Source of the DNA: an uncultured Clostridia bacterium
GTDB taxonomy: Bacteria > Bacillota > Clostridia > UMGS1810
DNA length: 64,000 nucleotides
Assembly: GCA_934454585.1 (NCBI GenBank)
Contig: CAKSFP010000009.1
Coordinates: 1-64,000 of the forward strand
Direction: 5' to 3'
This document shows, piece after piece, positions 35,258 through 43,921 of the stretch. Each line of letters opens with the position of its first letter. Positions within the stretch are counted from its first letter, which is position 1. A program made the translations under genes and the position numbers. The notes beneath the pieces are model-generated. The model worked only from the letters and a program-made list of their open reading frames with translations, did no database searches and had not been told where the DNA came from.

Positions 35258-36277
35258 TTATCTCCTGTCATCGTTCCTCGTTTTTGACACATCTCTCACA
35301 CTGCGCGGATTTCGGGTGTTGCGTTCGGCAATGCGGGCGTCTCTTTTTTCGTAAGCCTTTATTATCTGCTGAACCAGTCTGTGGCGCACAACATCCTTTT
35401 CTGTGAGGTAGCAAAACGCTATATCATCAATATTTTTCAGCACGCCCATGACATCTTTCAGACCCGATTTTTTGCCGTCCGGCAAATCTATCTGTGTTAT
35501 GTCGCCGGTGACAATCGCCTTGGAATTAAAGCCGATACGGGTCAGAAACATCTTCATCTGCTCCGGCGTGGTGTTCTGTGCCTCATCAAGAATAATGAAA
35601 CTGTCGTCAAGCGTTCTTCCGCGCATATACGCAAGCGGCGCAACCTCTATCGAACCTTTCTCCACAAGGCGTGCATAATTCTCTGCGCCGAACATCTCAT
35701 AGAGTGCGTCATAGAGCGGTCTAAGGTATGGGTCAACCTTGCTCTGCAAATCTCCCGGCAGAAAACCGAGCTTCTCCCCTGCCTCTATTGCCGGGCGGGT
35801 GAGGATAATCCTTGACACATCCTTTCGTTTGAAAGCCTTTGCCGCCATAGCAACGGCAAGATAGGTCTTGCCCGTGCCGGCAGGACCTATCCCGAAAGTA
35901 ATGGTGTTTTTGACGATGGCGTCCGTATACACCTTTTGCCCGAGAGTTTTGCTCTTTATCGGCTTACCCTTGGAATTGATGCATATGCAGTCCTTGCCGT
36001 AGAGAGCCGTCTCGTCGATGCCGTCTACCGACATAGATATGGCATACTGCACATTCTGGTCGGTCAGCTCCTCACCGCTTTTAACAATATCCGCAAGCTT
36101 GGCAAGAGTCGCCTCGGCAACGGCAACATCATGCTCGCCGCCGCTTATTTTTACGCCGGAATCGCGGTTGACTATGGTTACACCGAGCTGTTTTTCAATC
36201 ATGTTCACATTTTTATCAAACTGTCCGAAAACCGCTATGACGGTTTCCTGGCTGTCAAAATTCATTGTTTTCTCCAT
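35258..36277 (-). CDS. phoH: PhoH-family ATPase
   Basis: The 339-aa product starts at the ATG at 36277, which shares its A with the TAA stop of yqfD and has GGAGG seven bases upstream; the longer frame to 36340 overlaps yqfD. The Walker A motif GPAGTGKTYLA lies near residue 132 and the Walker B-type sequence FIILDEAQNTTPEQ near 231, with a K-homology-like N-terminus. The family is a phosphate-starvation-type ATPase usually encoded next to YbeY and thought to act in RNA metabolism. The C-terminus is basic and Arg-rich. Confidence 0.95.
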   Translation of the reverse strand: MEKTMNFDSQETVIAVFGQFDKNVNMIEKQLGVTIVNRDSGVKISGGEHDVAVAEATLAKLADIVKSGEELTDQNVQYAISMSVDGIDETALYGKDCICINSKGKPIKSKTLGQKVYTDAIVKNTITFGIGPAGTGKTYLAVAMAAKAFKRKDVSRIILTRPAIEAGEKLGFLPGDLQSKVDPYLRPLYDALYEMFGAENYARLVEKGSIEVAPLAYMRGRTLDDSFIILDEAQNTTPEQMKMFLTRIGFNSKAIVTGDITQIDLPDGKKSGLKDVMGVLKNIDDIAFCYLTEKDVVRHRLVQQIIKAYEKRDARIAERNTRNPRSVRDVSKTRNDDRR

Positions 36278-37491
36278 TAATATTCCTCCGTTGTCTCGGG
36301 TTTTTCTATCGGTTTGTGCCCGGCTATACTCTGAGTGCACTCAAAAACCGTCCTTACAGTAATATTCCCGTTTTCATCTTTATCATGAGTATACGACTTT
36401 TTAATAACGCTGATGTCCGCATCTTTCATTTCTCCGATTTCTTTATATATATCCTCACACTGAGATTCAACTGCGGCTTTTATCACATCATCGTCATTTA
36501 CGAAAACCTCTTTCTCTATTATCTCACAATATGTCTCCGTTGTAAATGAAAATAAAGAAATTTTTGAAAAAATCGAAAAATTTTTAGTTTCTGACTGCAT
36601 GTCATATGCGGAAAATGCAGATTCATTGTTGCAAAAGAACGGATATGTCCTGCCGCCGACAGTCAAAAATCTTTTTTTCTTCACATTGCCGCTAAGGTGC
36701 CTTTGCGTATCGGTGTGCCCGTACACTCCGCTTCGCTCGTACCATGTTCGCGCCTTGACTATGCCGTCGGCATGCACATAGCGCACAACTCCGGTTCCTG
36801 TCTCTGACACCCCGCCGATGAGCACATCGCCTTTTTTTACCACATCGCCCACATGAGCGATCTGTCTGCCCACACGCGGCATAATCTCAGTTACCACTCC
36901 GTCGTGCAGTGCCACGCAGTTGCAAAAGTCGTCTGGATTCTCAATCTCGGGCACGGGTATGCGCTCCTTCACATAAATTTGTGCGTTGGTTCCGTTTATG
37001 TCTATCCATATCCACGAAAGCTTGTCATAGTTTATCATAAGCCTGTTTTGAATCTCTTTTACATTTATTCCGTAGCGAAGCATTCCCTGCCGAAATCCGA
37101 CTTTGGCAAGTTCGGACAATATTTCGTCTGAGGATATCTTATCGTTGCCGCTAACGCTGACATCGCGGACAAAGCTTGACGAGAGAAAAACCACTGCCGC
37201 AAATATCACAAAGCTTGCCGCAAAAGCCTTTCTGCGGCAAGTTCTTTTAATCAGTTGCGCAAGCGAGCAAAATTCATGAACGGTAAAACTCGCTCCGGAG
37301 GCAGCGCAAATATTTTTTATTTTTTCCTCATCGGACACATAACAGCAAAATTTCACCGTTATTTCGTCATCACGGTGAATTTTCCATATGCGCATGCCGC
37401 CGCGCGCACAGGTCGTCATAAATTTTGCCGTGTCCGCGCTCACAACCTCCGCACGGCAATATCCGCGCATAAATCTTATCAATTCATTCAT
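36277..37491 (-). CDS. yqfD: Sporulation protein YqfD
   Basis: This 404-aa protein has a basic N-terminal domain, a membrane helix near residues 92-110 (FAASFVIFAAVVFLSSSFV), then a large extracytoplasmic part. The segments FVRDVSVSGNDKISSDEIL and VVTEIMPRVGRQIAHVGDVVKKGDVLIGG are typical of YqfD. In Bacillus subtilis the gene is controlled by sigma-E in the mother cell. Here it follows yqfC by 11 bases and overlaps phoH by one base, so sporulation and housekeeping transcription are mixed in one cluster, as in other Firmicutes. Confidence 0.92.
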   Translation of the reverse strand: MNELIRFMRGYCRAEVVSADTAKFMTTCARGGMRIWKIHRDDEITVKFCCYVSDEEKIKNICAASGASFTVHEFCSLAQLIKRTCRRKAFAASFVIFAAVVFLSSSFVRDVSVSGNDKISSDEILSELAKVGFRQGMLRYGINVKEIQNRLMINYDKLSWIWIDINGTNAQIYVKERIPVPEIENPDDFCNCVALHDGVVTEIMPRVGRQIAHVGDVVKKGDVLIGGVSETGTGVVRYVHADGIVKARTWYERSGVYGHTDTQRHLSGNVKKKRFLTVGGRTYPFFCNNESAFSAYDMQSETKNFSIFSKISLFSFTTETYCEIIEKEVFVNDDDVIKAAVESQCEDIYKEIGEMKDADISVIKKSYTHDKDENGNITVRTVFECTQSIAGHKPIEKPETTEEY

Positions 37492-37502
37492 CGGCGCTCA
37501 CC

Positions 37503-37769
37503 TCACACAAATCCCACAGAATGAATTTTGCCGCTTATACTCGCGGTATTTTCGGACAGATATTCTATGTTGAGTTCACTTCCGCATATCTCGAGCATTT
37601 TCTTTTTCAGCCTTATGTATATGAGTTCATTGGTATATTCGCACACGCCGTCATAGTTTTCCACAACGACGGCTGTGTCCGACACGATGGTTATTTTCGA
37701 TATTCCCGGAATAACCTCGGGCACATCCATCGACTGCGCAAGTTTATCTATAAAATCTATAAATATCAC
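37503..37769 (-). CDS. yqfC: Sporulation protein YqfC (YabP/YqfC family)
   Basis: The 88-aa protein shows the family pattern SKITIVSDTAVVVENYDGVCEYTNE and a closing SISGKIHSVGF. The start is a GTG at 37769, the only start in frame after an upstream stop; a GAGG sits close to it. Family members contribute to spore envelope formation. It is the first gene of the leftward operon and is divergent from ylbJ. Confidence 0.9.
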   Translation of the reverse strand: MIFIDFIDKLAQSMDVPEVIPGISKITIVSDTAVVVENYDGVCEYTNELIYIRLKKKMLEICGSELNIEYLSENTASISGKIHSVGFV

Positions 37770-37791
37770 ACCCTCAGGTCAGGCAAACGAG

Positions 37792-37820
37792 ATTCGTATG
37801 TCTAACGCTTATTTGATATC
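37792..37820 (-). promoter_or_regulatory. Candidate sigma-E-type promoter of yqfC
   Basis: On the minus strand GATATC (37820-37815) and CATACGAAT (37800-37792) are 14 bases apart. This resembles the sigma-E pattern (ATA-rich -35, 14-15 bases, CATAC-type -10). yqfC-yqfD is a sigma-E operon in Bacillus subtilis. The -35 match is only partial. Confidence 0.45.
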
Positions 37821-37879
37821 ATTTTATGATTATTTCGCAGGGTATATGAATAAACATGGTTTTGGGGTGATGATGAAAA

Positions 37880-38956
37880 ATGATTAAAAAAGCGAAAGAC
37901 TTTCTTACAATTACACTATGCCTTGCAGCTTGCGGCGCACTGTGTGCACAATTTCAAACCGTATCCGCCGCAACGGTAAATGCGGTCGGCATGTGCGTCA
38001 AAATCATCATTCCGTCACTGTTTCCTTTTTTCGTGATATCGGATGCGCTCATGTCAAGACTGAATTTCCCTCAAAACGGCATCTGCGCACACATTGCACG
38101 CAAAATCTTCAATCTGCCGCCGTGTGCCCTGCCCGTGCTCGCCATAGGTTTGATAAGCGGATATCCCGTCGGTGCGGCGGCGGCTTGCAGCCTTTACGAA
38201 AACGGCACAATTTCAAAGACAGACGCGGAGCAGCTTATATGTTTCACAAACAATTCGGGCCCGCTGTTCCTCATCTGCTCTGTGGGGTGCGGAATGTACG
38301 GCTCACTGCAAATAGGACTTATGCTCTACGGCATACACATATTCACGGCGCTGTGCACGGCTGTCATAGCCGGCAGACTCTACACCGTGCGCGAAAGGGG
38401 CGGCGCACTTTCGCCGCAGCGAAAATTCACCCTTGCCGAATCGGTGGAAAACTCATTTATGAAGTGCATCAAGATAATCGGATTTGTGGTTTTTTTTGCG
38501 ATAATCACAGAGTTCCTATCTCAGGCGGCGGGCGGAGTGCCAATAATGAGAAATTCCGTCTTTCTGCGTGCCGCCGCGATATCAATGCTGGAAATGACAA
38601 ACGGCATTTCGCGCGCAGCGGCGCAGCTGCCGCTCGGAGATGCGCTGTACCTGACCTCGTTTGCGGCGGCGTGGTCGGGTGTGTCGGTGCTTTTTCAGGT
38701 AAAATCGGTTACAAAAAATATGCTGTCGACAAAAAAATATGTAAGGTACAAGTTCTTTTCCGCTCTCGGTGCCACAGCCCTGACATCGAGCATATTTAAG
38801 ATAGGCAAAACCGAGTTTACGCTGGGATTCTGCGAAGCAGACGAGGTTGCCGCCGTATGCACGGCGGTGTTGTGCGCTGCAATCATCCTCGGCGCGTACA
38901 CAGGCAGAAAAAAGCTCGCCGCAAAGAGCGGCAAAGAAAAACCATGCAGTCCGTAA
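37880..38956 (+). CDS. ylbJ: Sporulation integral membrane protein YlbJ
   Basis: The only plus-strand gene codes for a 358-aa polytopic membrane protein. It has the nucleoside-recognition (Gate) domain features of YlbJ: IIPSLFPFFVISDAL near residue 43, GLISGYPVGAAAACSLY near 90, and CFTNNSGPLFLICSVG near 121. YlbJ is needed for spore cortex formation in Bacillus subtilis under sigma-E. It is shorter than the roughly 400-aa Bacillus protein. The ATG at 37880 has GGGGTGATG upstream. It converges with the Gfo/Idh gene, and its stop codon sits inside the shared terminator hairpin. Confidence 0.88.
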   Translation: MIKKAKDFLTITLCLAACGALCAQFQTVSAATVNAVGMCVKIIIPSLFPFFVISDALMSRLNFPQNGICAHIARKIFNLPPCALPVLAIGLISGYPVGAAAACSLYENGTISKTDAEQLICFTNNSGPLFLICSVGCGMYGSLQIGLMLYGIHIFTALCTAVIAGRLYTVRERGGALSPQRKFTLAESVENSFMKCIKIIGFVVFFAIITEFLSQAAGGVPIMRNSVFLRAAAISMLEMTNGISRAAAQLPLGDALYLTSFAAAWSGVSVLFQVKSVTKNMLSTKKYVRYKFFSALGATALTSSIFKIGKTEFTLGFCEADEVAAVCTAVLCAAIILGAYTGRKKLAAKSGKEKPCSP

Positions 38957-38975
38957 GCGGAACCGCATGGTTTTT
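38937..38975. terminator. Bidirectional terminator between ylbJ and the Gfo/Idh gene
   Basis: Arms AAAAACCATGC and GCATGGTTTTT (11 bp) enclose a smaller TCCG/CGGA stem. T-tracts follow the stem on both strands. The ylbJ stop codon (38954-38956) is in the apical loop, so the terminator overlaps the coding end. Confidence 0.88.
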
Positions 38976-38992
38976 TTGAGGAAAGGCAGTAA

Positions 38993-40042
38993 TCAGTCGA
39001 TGAAATCGTAACGAACTTTTACCTTGTTGCCCGTCTTGAACGACTCGACAATGGCAAAGCAAACAGACGCTGTGGACGCACCGTTGGTGCTGTCGGATAC
39101 AATCGGCTTGCCCTGTTCGATCGCGTTGCAGAAATCCCTCGCCTCACCGGCAAAGTTGTGATTATTCACCTCAACGGGTATCTGCAGAGCAATGTTCTGC
39201 TGAGCGATATCCAGGAATCTGTCGGTGTCGCCGGGGAGGAATTGTTCCTGATACAGCGAGATATATGCCGACTTATTGTCAAACACAAGCGTGCCTTTGG
39301 TGCCGTATATGACACTGCGCATTGTATAGAGTCTCTTGCAGCCGGTGGATGTCATCACCTTGCCGATTACACCGCTTGGGAACTTCATGATTGCGACAGA
39401 GCAGTCATGAATAGGCCAGTCTTTGAGAGACATATTATTTGCGTATGCAAACACTTCCTCGGGATTACCGGCGAGAGAACGGATAAGATCCACAGCGTGG
39501 CAACCGCCGCCTATGATCGGCTCTCTCTCGGGAGTTACTCTCCAGCCGCCCTGACCGCCGATTTTTGAATAATCGTGAGCGTACTCCGACTCGATGAAGA
39601 ACAAATCTCCTATAAGCCCGGAATCAAGTATTTCCTTTGCCTTGAGGAAGGACGGTGTGTATCTGCCTATCTGACCTATCATGAGACACTTGCCGGATTC
39701 TTTCTCCGCCTTAACCATTGCCGCACAGTCGTCATAGTTGAGTGCCATGGGTTTTTCGCAGAGCACATGTTTGCCGGCATGAAGTGCGTCAACGGCAACC
39801 TGCCTGTGAATCTGATCCGGCAGCGGCAAAACAACAGCCTCTATATCATCTCTTGCCAAGAGCTCATGATAATCGCTGTACACGGAATCTATCCCGTAAA
39901 TTTTCGCCTGTTCCTCCGCTTTCTCCTTAACGATGTCACACAGTGCGACAACTTCGGCATTGTCTATCTTCTGCAAATCCTTAAGCTGAATTGCCGAAGC
40001 AAACGAGCCTACACCGATTACACCGATACGAACTTTTCTCAT
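38993..40042 (-). CDS. Gfo/Idh/MocA-family sugar oxidoreductase
   Basis: This 349-aa protein starts at the ATG at 40042 with GGAGG eight bases upstream. The Rossmann motif GVIGVGSFAS is at residue 7 and the family signature CEKPMALNYDDC near 93. A later segment (GGGCHAVDLIRSLAGNP, near 183) supplies the His of the usual active site. Members oxidise or reduce sugars with bound NAD(P); some (GH109) cleave glycosides by a redox route. As the last gene of the locus 2 operon it probably processes the sugar acid or sugar released by the GH88 hydrolase. The exact substrate cannot be told. Confidence 0.85.
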   Translation of the reverse strand: MRKVRIGVIGVGSFASAIQLKDLQKIDNAEVVALCDIVKEKAEEQAKIYGIDSVYSDYHELLARDDIEAVVLPLPDQIHRQVAVDALHAGKHVLCEKPMALNYDDCAAMVKAEKESGKCLMIGQIGRYTPSFLKAKEILDSGLIGDLFFIESEYAHDYSKIGGQGGWRVTPEREPIIGGGCHAVDLIRSLAGNPEEVFAYANNMSLKDWPIHDCSVAIMKFPSGVIGKVMTSTGCKRLYTMRSVIYGTKGTLVFDNKSAYISLYQEQFLPGDTDRFLDIAQQNIALQIPVEVNNHNFAGEARDFCNAIEQGKPIVSDSTNGASTASVCFAIVESFKTGNKVKVRYDFID

Positions 40043-40081
40043 GTGAATTACCTCCAAATGTAAATAAATTTATTTATGCCA

Positions 40082-40107
40082 AACCGTGCGGATTTCTCGG
40101 CACGGTT
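40082..40107 (-). other. Intercistronic hairpin without U-tract (8-bp stem)
   Basis: Arms AACCGTGC and GCACGGTT pair perfectly around a 10-base loop, 15 bases after the GH88 stop and before the Gfo/Idh ribosome binding site. The sequence after it (TTGGCATAAATAAA on the minus strand) is not a termination tail. Confidence 0.65.
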
Positions 40108-40122
40108 CTGTGCGCATTGTGT

Positions 40123-41259
40123 TTACCAATACTGAACCCAATCCGGATTATACATCCTCATGAGCGCCTCCATGTAGTAATAATCACCCCAGATAAGCGA
40201 TGCGTTTATGCCCTGACCGTGCGGCACACTTCCCGTGCCGTGTTTCAGAATTGCGCTCTTGTCCGGGTCGTGACCCGCGAGATGATTGTCGGCAAGAGCG
40301 TTCATCATGTCGGCGATTTTCTGCTCCCATCTGTCGCGATCCTTGTGATTACCCAAAAGGCGGTTCATCTCAAGCATACCGCACACAGCTATTGCAGACG
40401 CCGATGTGTCCTTCATGGTTTTGTGGTCGGTAAAGACCATATCCCATGCCGGAACGCTGTCCGGCGGCAACAGATCGATAAACTTGTTTGTGCAGGCAAT
40501 CTGCTTTTCCGCCACGGACTCATCGTGTATGTAGGCATACGCAATCGCGAGTCCGCAAACCGCCCATGCCTGACCGCGCGCCCAGATCGAGTCGTCGGCA
40601 TAACCCTGAGCGGTTTTTGGCATAATCGGCACACCCTCGGTGAAGTCCATCATGTAGGTGTGGTAAGTCGTAAAGTCGGGACGGATGAGCAGTTCCGTCG
40701 ACCAACGCAGGTGGCTTAACGCCACCTCGCGGTACTTTATGTTTCCGCTCACTTCGGTCGCCCAGAAAAGGAGCGGCAGATTGAGCAGGCAATCGATAAT
40801 TATGCGGTTCTCCTTGGGATCGTCCATCGCGCCCCATGCCTTTATATAACCGCCTCTTTCCATATACCTTTCACACTCGACATCGGCTGCCGCAAGCGCA
40901 ACCTTTTTTGCCCTCTCGTCACCCGTCAGTTTGTACAGTGCCACGCATGACGGCGAATAGCAAAATCCTATGTCGTGGTGGCGCACATCGGAATGATTTT
41001 TGATGCGCACCTCGTAGCTGTCAAGATGTTTCTTAACGATATCAAGATATTTTTCCTTTTGTGTAAACTCATATGCCAGCATAAGCAGTCCCGTCCAGAA
41101 ACCCGGAATCCAGCTGCGGTTGTAGAAACAGTCGTAACGGCCGCTCACGGACGCATCCAGAGGGAAGAATGTGTCGCCGAACTGCTCAATGCCGTTGTCA
41201 ATCCGTTCAATACAATACTCTATGTTGCTTTTCAGCTTCTGTTTGTCCCATTGCATCAT
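40123..41259 (-). CDS. GH88 unsaturated glucuronyl hydrolase
   Basis: The 378-aa protein has the two Asp motifs of GH88: HHDIGF with D96 and RIIIDCLLNLPLL with D156, corresponding to D88 and D149 of the Bacillus GL1 enzyme. DSIWARGQAWAVCGLAIAY also fits the toroid fold. GH88 enzymes hydrate the unsaturated uronic acid at the non-reducing end of lyase products such as those from glycosaminoglycans, gellan or related polymers. No signal peptide is present, so it is cytoplasmic. The start at 41259 follows AAGGAGAG. It lies 30 bases after the 874-aa SLH gene. It differs from the GH105 enzyme of locus 1, implying a different glycan. Confidence 0.85.
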   Translation of the reverse strand: MMQWDKQKLKSNIEYCIERIDNGIEQFGDTFFPLDASVSGRYDCFYNRSWIPGFWTGLLMLAYEFTQKEKYLDIVKKHLDSYEVRIKNHSDVRHHDIGFCYSPSCVALYKLTGDERAKKVALAAADVECERYMERGGYIKAWGAMDDPKENRIIIDCLLNLPLLFWATEVSGNIKYREVALSHLRWSTELLIRPDFTTYHTYMMDFTEGVPIMPKTAQGYADDSIWARGQAWAVCGLAIAYAYIHDESVAEKQIACTNKFIDLLPPDSVPAWDMVFTDHKTMKDTSASAIAVCGMLEMNRLLGNHKDRDRWEQKIADMMNALADNHLAGHDPDKSAILKHGTGSVPHGQGINASLIWGDYYYMEALMRMYNPDWVQYW

Positions 41260-41289
41260 GAATAATTCTCTCCTTAAAAAATATGTTTT

Positions 41290-43914
41290 CTATCGGTACA
41301 CGATAAATGTTACCGAGTTGCCGTTTCTGGTATATACAAATACCCTCGACGCCGCATAACCGCCGCTGTTCACAAATCCTATCAGCGAAGATGAGTTTGC
41401 CACGGAGACTTTCTCACTCTCGTGATCGTACTGAATCATCCTGAATCTCGTCAGATTATGAATTTCAAAATTCGTCAGTTCATCCTCGTTGTATGTTCCG
41501 CCGCTCACAAGCGGTGTGGTCGTAGTCATGCAATTTTTGCCATCGGTCTGCCATACATAGGCAAGCTGTACCCTGTATGTTGCATAAGTACTGTCACTCG
41601 GGTTGCTGCCGTTCATCTTGTCCTGACCGTAAGAATAAACCAGCTCGCACGCTGTGATGCGACTGCTCGGGTCAACCGTCAGTTTGAGCACATCGCCGCC
41701 TTTGGGAAGGTACGGAACGCCGTCAAGTCTCAAATCGGCAAATACCGATTTCTCTTTGGTTTCATAGCGGAATCGGTTTGCGCCGGTGTAGCAATCGAGT
41801 ATATAGCACTCATCTCCGTCGGCATTTACCGCGCGCCTTACGCTCTCCACAAGACTGACTGCCGTGTCGGAGGGGACACTTGCGCTTACCGAATCGACAT
41901 ACATAACCACAGCCTCTGCCGAGAGGGAATCCGTAGCGGTTCTGTACGCCCTCATGGTGTACTTGCCGTCGTTTGTGAGGTAGTTTGAGGTATTGAGCAC
42001 CTGATAATCGCTGTCGCTTGCGGACTGCGGAGCGGTCGGTATACAGAAGATGTATGTCGCACTTGTCAGCGCAATCTTACCGCCCAAAATCATGTTGTCT
42101 TGCTTGTATGAAAGCGACTCCGACGCAACCGGATTATCGTCACCCGTGTAACCATCATAGTATTTCACAAGGGTGGCGTCGGATTCCTTAGAGCCGCGCG
42201 CTGCCGTGTCTATGTACGAAACATCGCCGTCATCGTTTCTGCGATATGTCATAAGCTGCGGCTTGAGCGCTGTGAACACATTTTCCTCGGAAGCGGTGCG
42301 ATACTGCTCGCCGTCCAGTTTCACATTCTCTGCAAGGTCGGATACCAGTACAGTGCCGTCGCAGTCAACATACTTGATCTGCACTCCGCCGTCCATGCCG
42401 CTCTTTTTTGCAAAGGCTATGATGTAGCCATACCTCTCGCCGGAGTTTGCAGAGCCGTTCACGGCGGCAATTTTGCCGTCAATGCCCGGATAGAGCACTA
42501 CATATTTGCCGAGCGAGATCTCATTTGCCTGGTTTTTTCTGCACGAATCGGTAAGAGTGTAACTCTTCCCGCCGACAGTGATAACGCAGTCGTCATCATC
42601 GGCAATCGCCTCGATAACTCCGTCTGCCGAATCGGGAATGTATACCGCGCGGACAACCTTTCCGTCCGCACTCTCGGCTATGGATATCACATCCCACTCC
42701 GCCATCTCCACAAGATATGTATCCGATCCGTCTGCCGAAACAAAACTCATGCCCGAATCATTGGTGATGCTGAGAGGTTTTTCGCCGAATTTGAAATAGA
42801 GCGTATCATTTGTCGTGTCGACGGAATCCACAACCGCATTGCGGTATGACAGGACTGTCACAACCTCATAGCTGCCGTCGTTGTCGTTGTCGATAAGAGT
42901 GACCGTTCCGCAGTTTATCTTAAAATCGTTCGGCGAAGCCTTGGTGAGCAGCCTGTTGTTGTATATCACATTCACGGCTGACAGCGGAAAAGATTCCGAG
43001 AGCGTTTTTCCGTTGGCATCGTAATACTCCAGTCTGCCGCCGCGGTACTCTTTCACATCGTCCGCAGAGATTTCCACAATCTTGTTATCCTTGGGGTAGC
43101 AGCAGATTATCTCTTTTGTCTTGGAGCCGTACTTTTGCTTATAATACGCCTCGACATTGCATCCCAAAAGTGTTTTCACGCTGTCCTGCGTTGTAATGAG
43201 ATTTTCGTTGTCTATCCGCACGGCATCCTTTTTCAGACTGCCGTCTCCGTCAAGATAGGTAAATTCATTTGCATCCAACACACCCTCTATATGATAGATA
43301 TCAAGATATTTGCTGAGCAATGTGTCGTCAAGTGTCAGAAAACTTACCGAGCCGTTGCCGACAACGCTTGTATCAACCATATTTGCATTGCCTGCGTTGA
43401 TAAGCAGCTGCGCGGCTGTTGCCACGGTGCAGTCAGACTCATCCGCAGCTATGGCATAGGTGCAGATTTTGGCGTCAACGCACGCTTGCACGGCGGATTT
43501 TCCTGCGCGTATGAGTTCGGCATAGCCGACAGCCTTTGCAAGCAGTGCCGCCGCATGAGAGCGGGCAATCGGCTCCGACGGTCTCACGGTTCCGTCACCA
43601 TAACCGCCGAGAAGCCCCATACCGTACGCCGCGTTTATTGCCCGGAGGTAGTCTTGATTTTCGGGCAAGTCGCTGAAAGGCGCTGTTTCGGCGGACAGTG
43701 GGTTGCCGAACATCCGCATGAGAGCGCAGAAAAACTCGGCGCGTGTAATGGTTTCGTTCGCTCTCGCCAGAGCGGATGCGTCAAGCAAACCGAGCGCAAC
43801 AGCCGTCTGCAAGTCGTATTGACTGTCGCTCGTACCTCGTCCGCTCGCCGCTGCCGGTGACACAGCAGTTATGCAAAGACAGCATATCAACATTATTGTA
43901 ATAATCTTTTTCAC
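41290..43914 (-). CDS. Secreted protein with N-terminal SLH motifs, paralogue of the 873-aa protein (SLH-A type)
   Basis: This 874-aa protein has a signal peptide (MKKIITIMLICCLCITAVSP, cleaved near AAAS) and SLH-like segments in residues about 32-180 (ETITRAEFFCALMRMFG; PIARSHAAALLAKAVGY; VATAAQLLINAGN). The long C-terminal region is beta-rich with repeated units such as IVEISADDVKEYRGG and GVIEAIADDDDCVITVGGK. It aligns by eye along its length with the protein at 13685-16306, including length. I recognise no enzymatic family. It is seven bases downstream of a gene for a protein with C-terminal SLH motifs. Wall attachment seems clear; a role in assembling or presenting extracellular enzymes is inferred. 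Confidence 0.75.
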   Translation of the reverse strand: MKKIITIMLICCLCITAVSPAAASGRGTSDSQYDLQTAVALGLLDASALARANETITRAEFFCALMRMFGNPLSAETAPFSDLPENQDYLRAINAAYGMGLLGGYGDGTVRPSEPIARSHAAALLAKAVGYAELIRAGKSAVQACVDAKICTYAIAADESDCTVATAAQLLINAGNANMVDTSVVGNGSVSFLTLDDTLLSKYLDIYHIEGVLDANEFTYLDGDGSLKKDAVRIDNENLITTQDSVKTLLGCNVEAYYKQKYGSKTKEIICCYPKDNKIVEISADDVKEYRGGRLEYYDANGKTLSESFPLSAVNVIYNNRLLTKASPNDFKINCGTVTLIDNDNDGSYEVVTVLSYRNAVVDSVDTTNDTLYFKFGEKPLSITNDSGMSFVSADGSDTYLVEMAEWDVISIAESADGKVVRAVYIPDSADGVIEAIADDDDCVITVGGKSYTLTDSCRKNQANEISLGKYVVLYPGIDGKIAAVNGSANSGERYGYIIAFAKKSGMDGGVQIKYVDCDGTVLVSDLAENVKLDGEQYRTASEENVFTALKPQLMTYRRNDDGDVSYIDTAARGSKESDATLVKYYDGYTGDDNPVASESLSYKQDNMILGGKIALTSATYIFCIPTAPQSASDSDYQVLNTSNYLTNDGKYTMRAYRTATDSLSAEAVVMYVDSVSASVPSDTAVSLVESVRRAVNADGDECYILDCYTGANRFRYETKEKSVFADLRLDGVPYLPKGGDVLKLTVDPSSRITACELVYSYGQDKMNGSNPSDSTYATYRVQLAYVWQTDGKNCMTTTTPLVSGGTYNEDELTNFEIHNLTRFRMIQYDHESEKVSVANSSSLIGFVNSGGYAASRVFVYTRNGNSVTFIVYR

Positions 43915-43921
43915 CGTTGTG

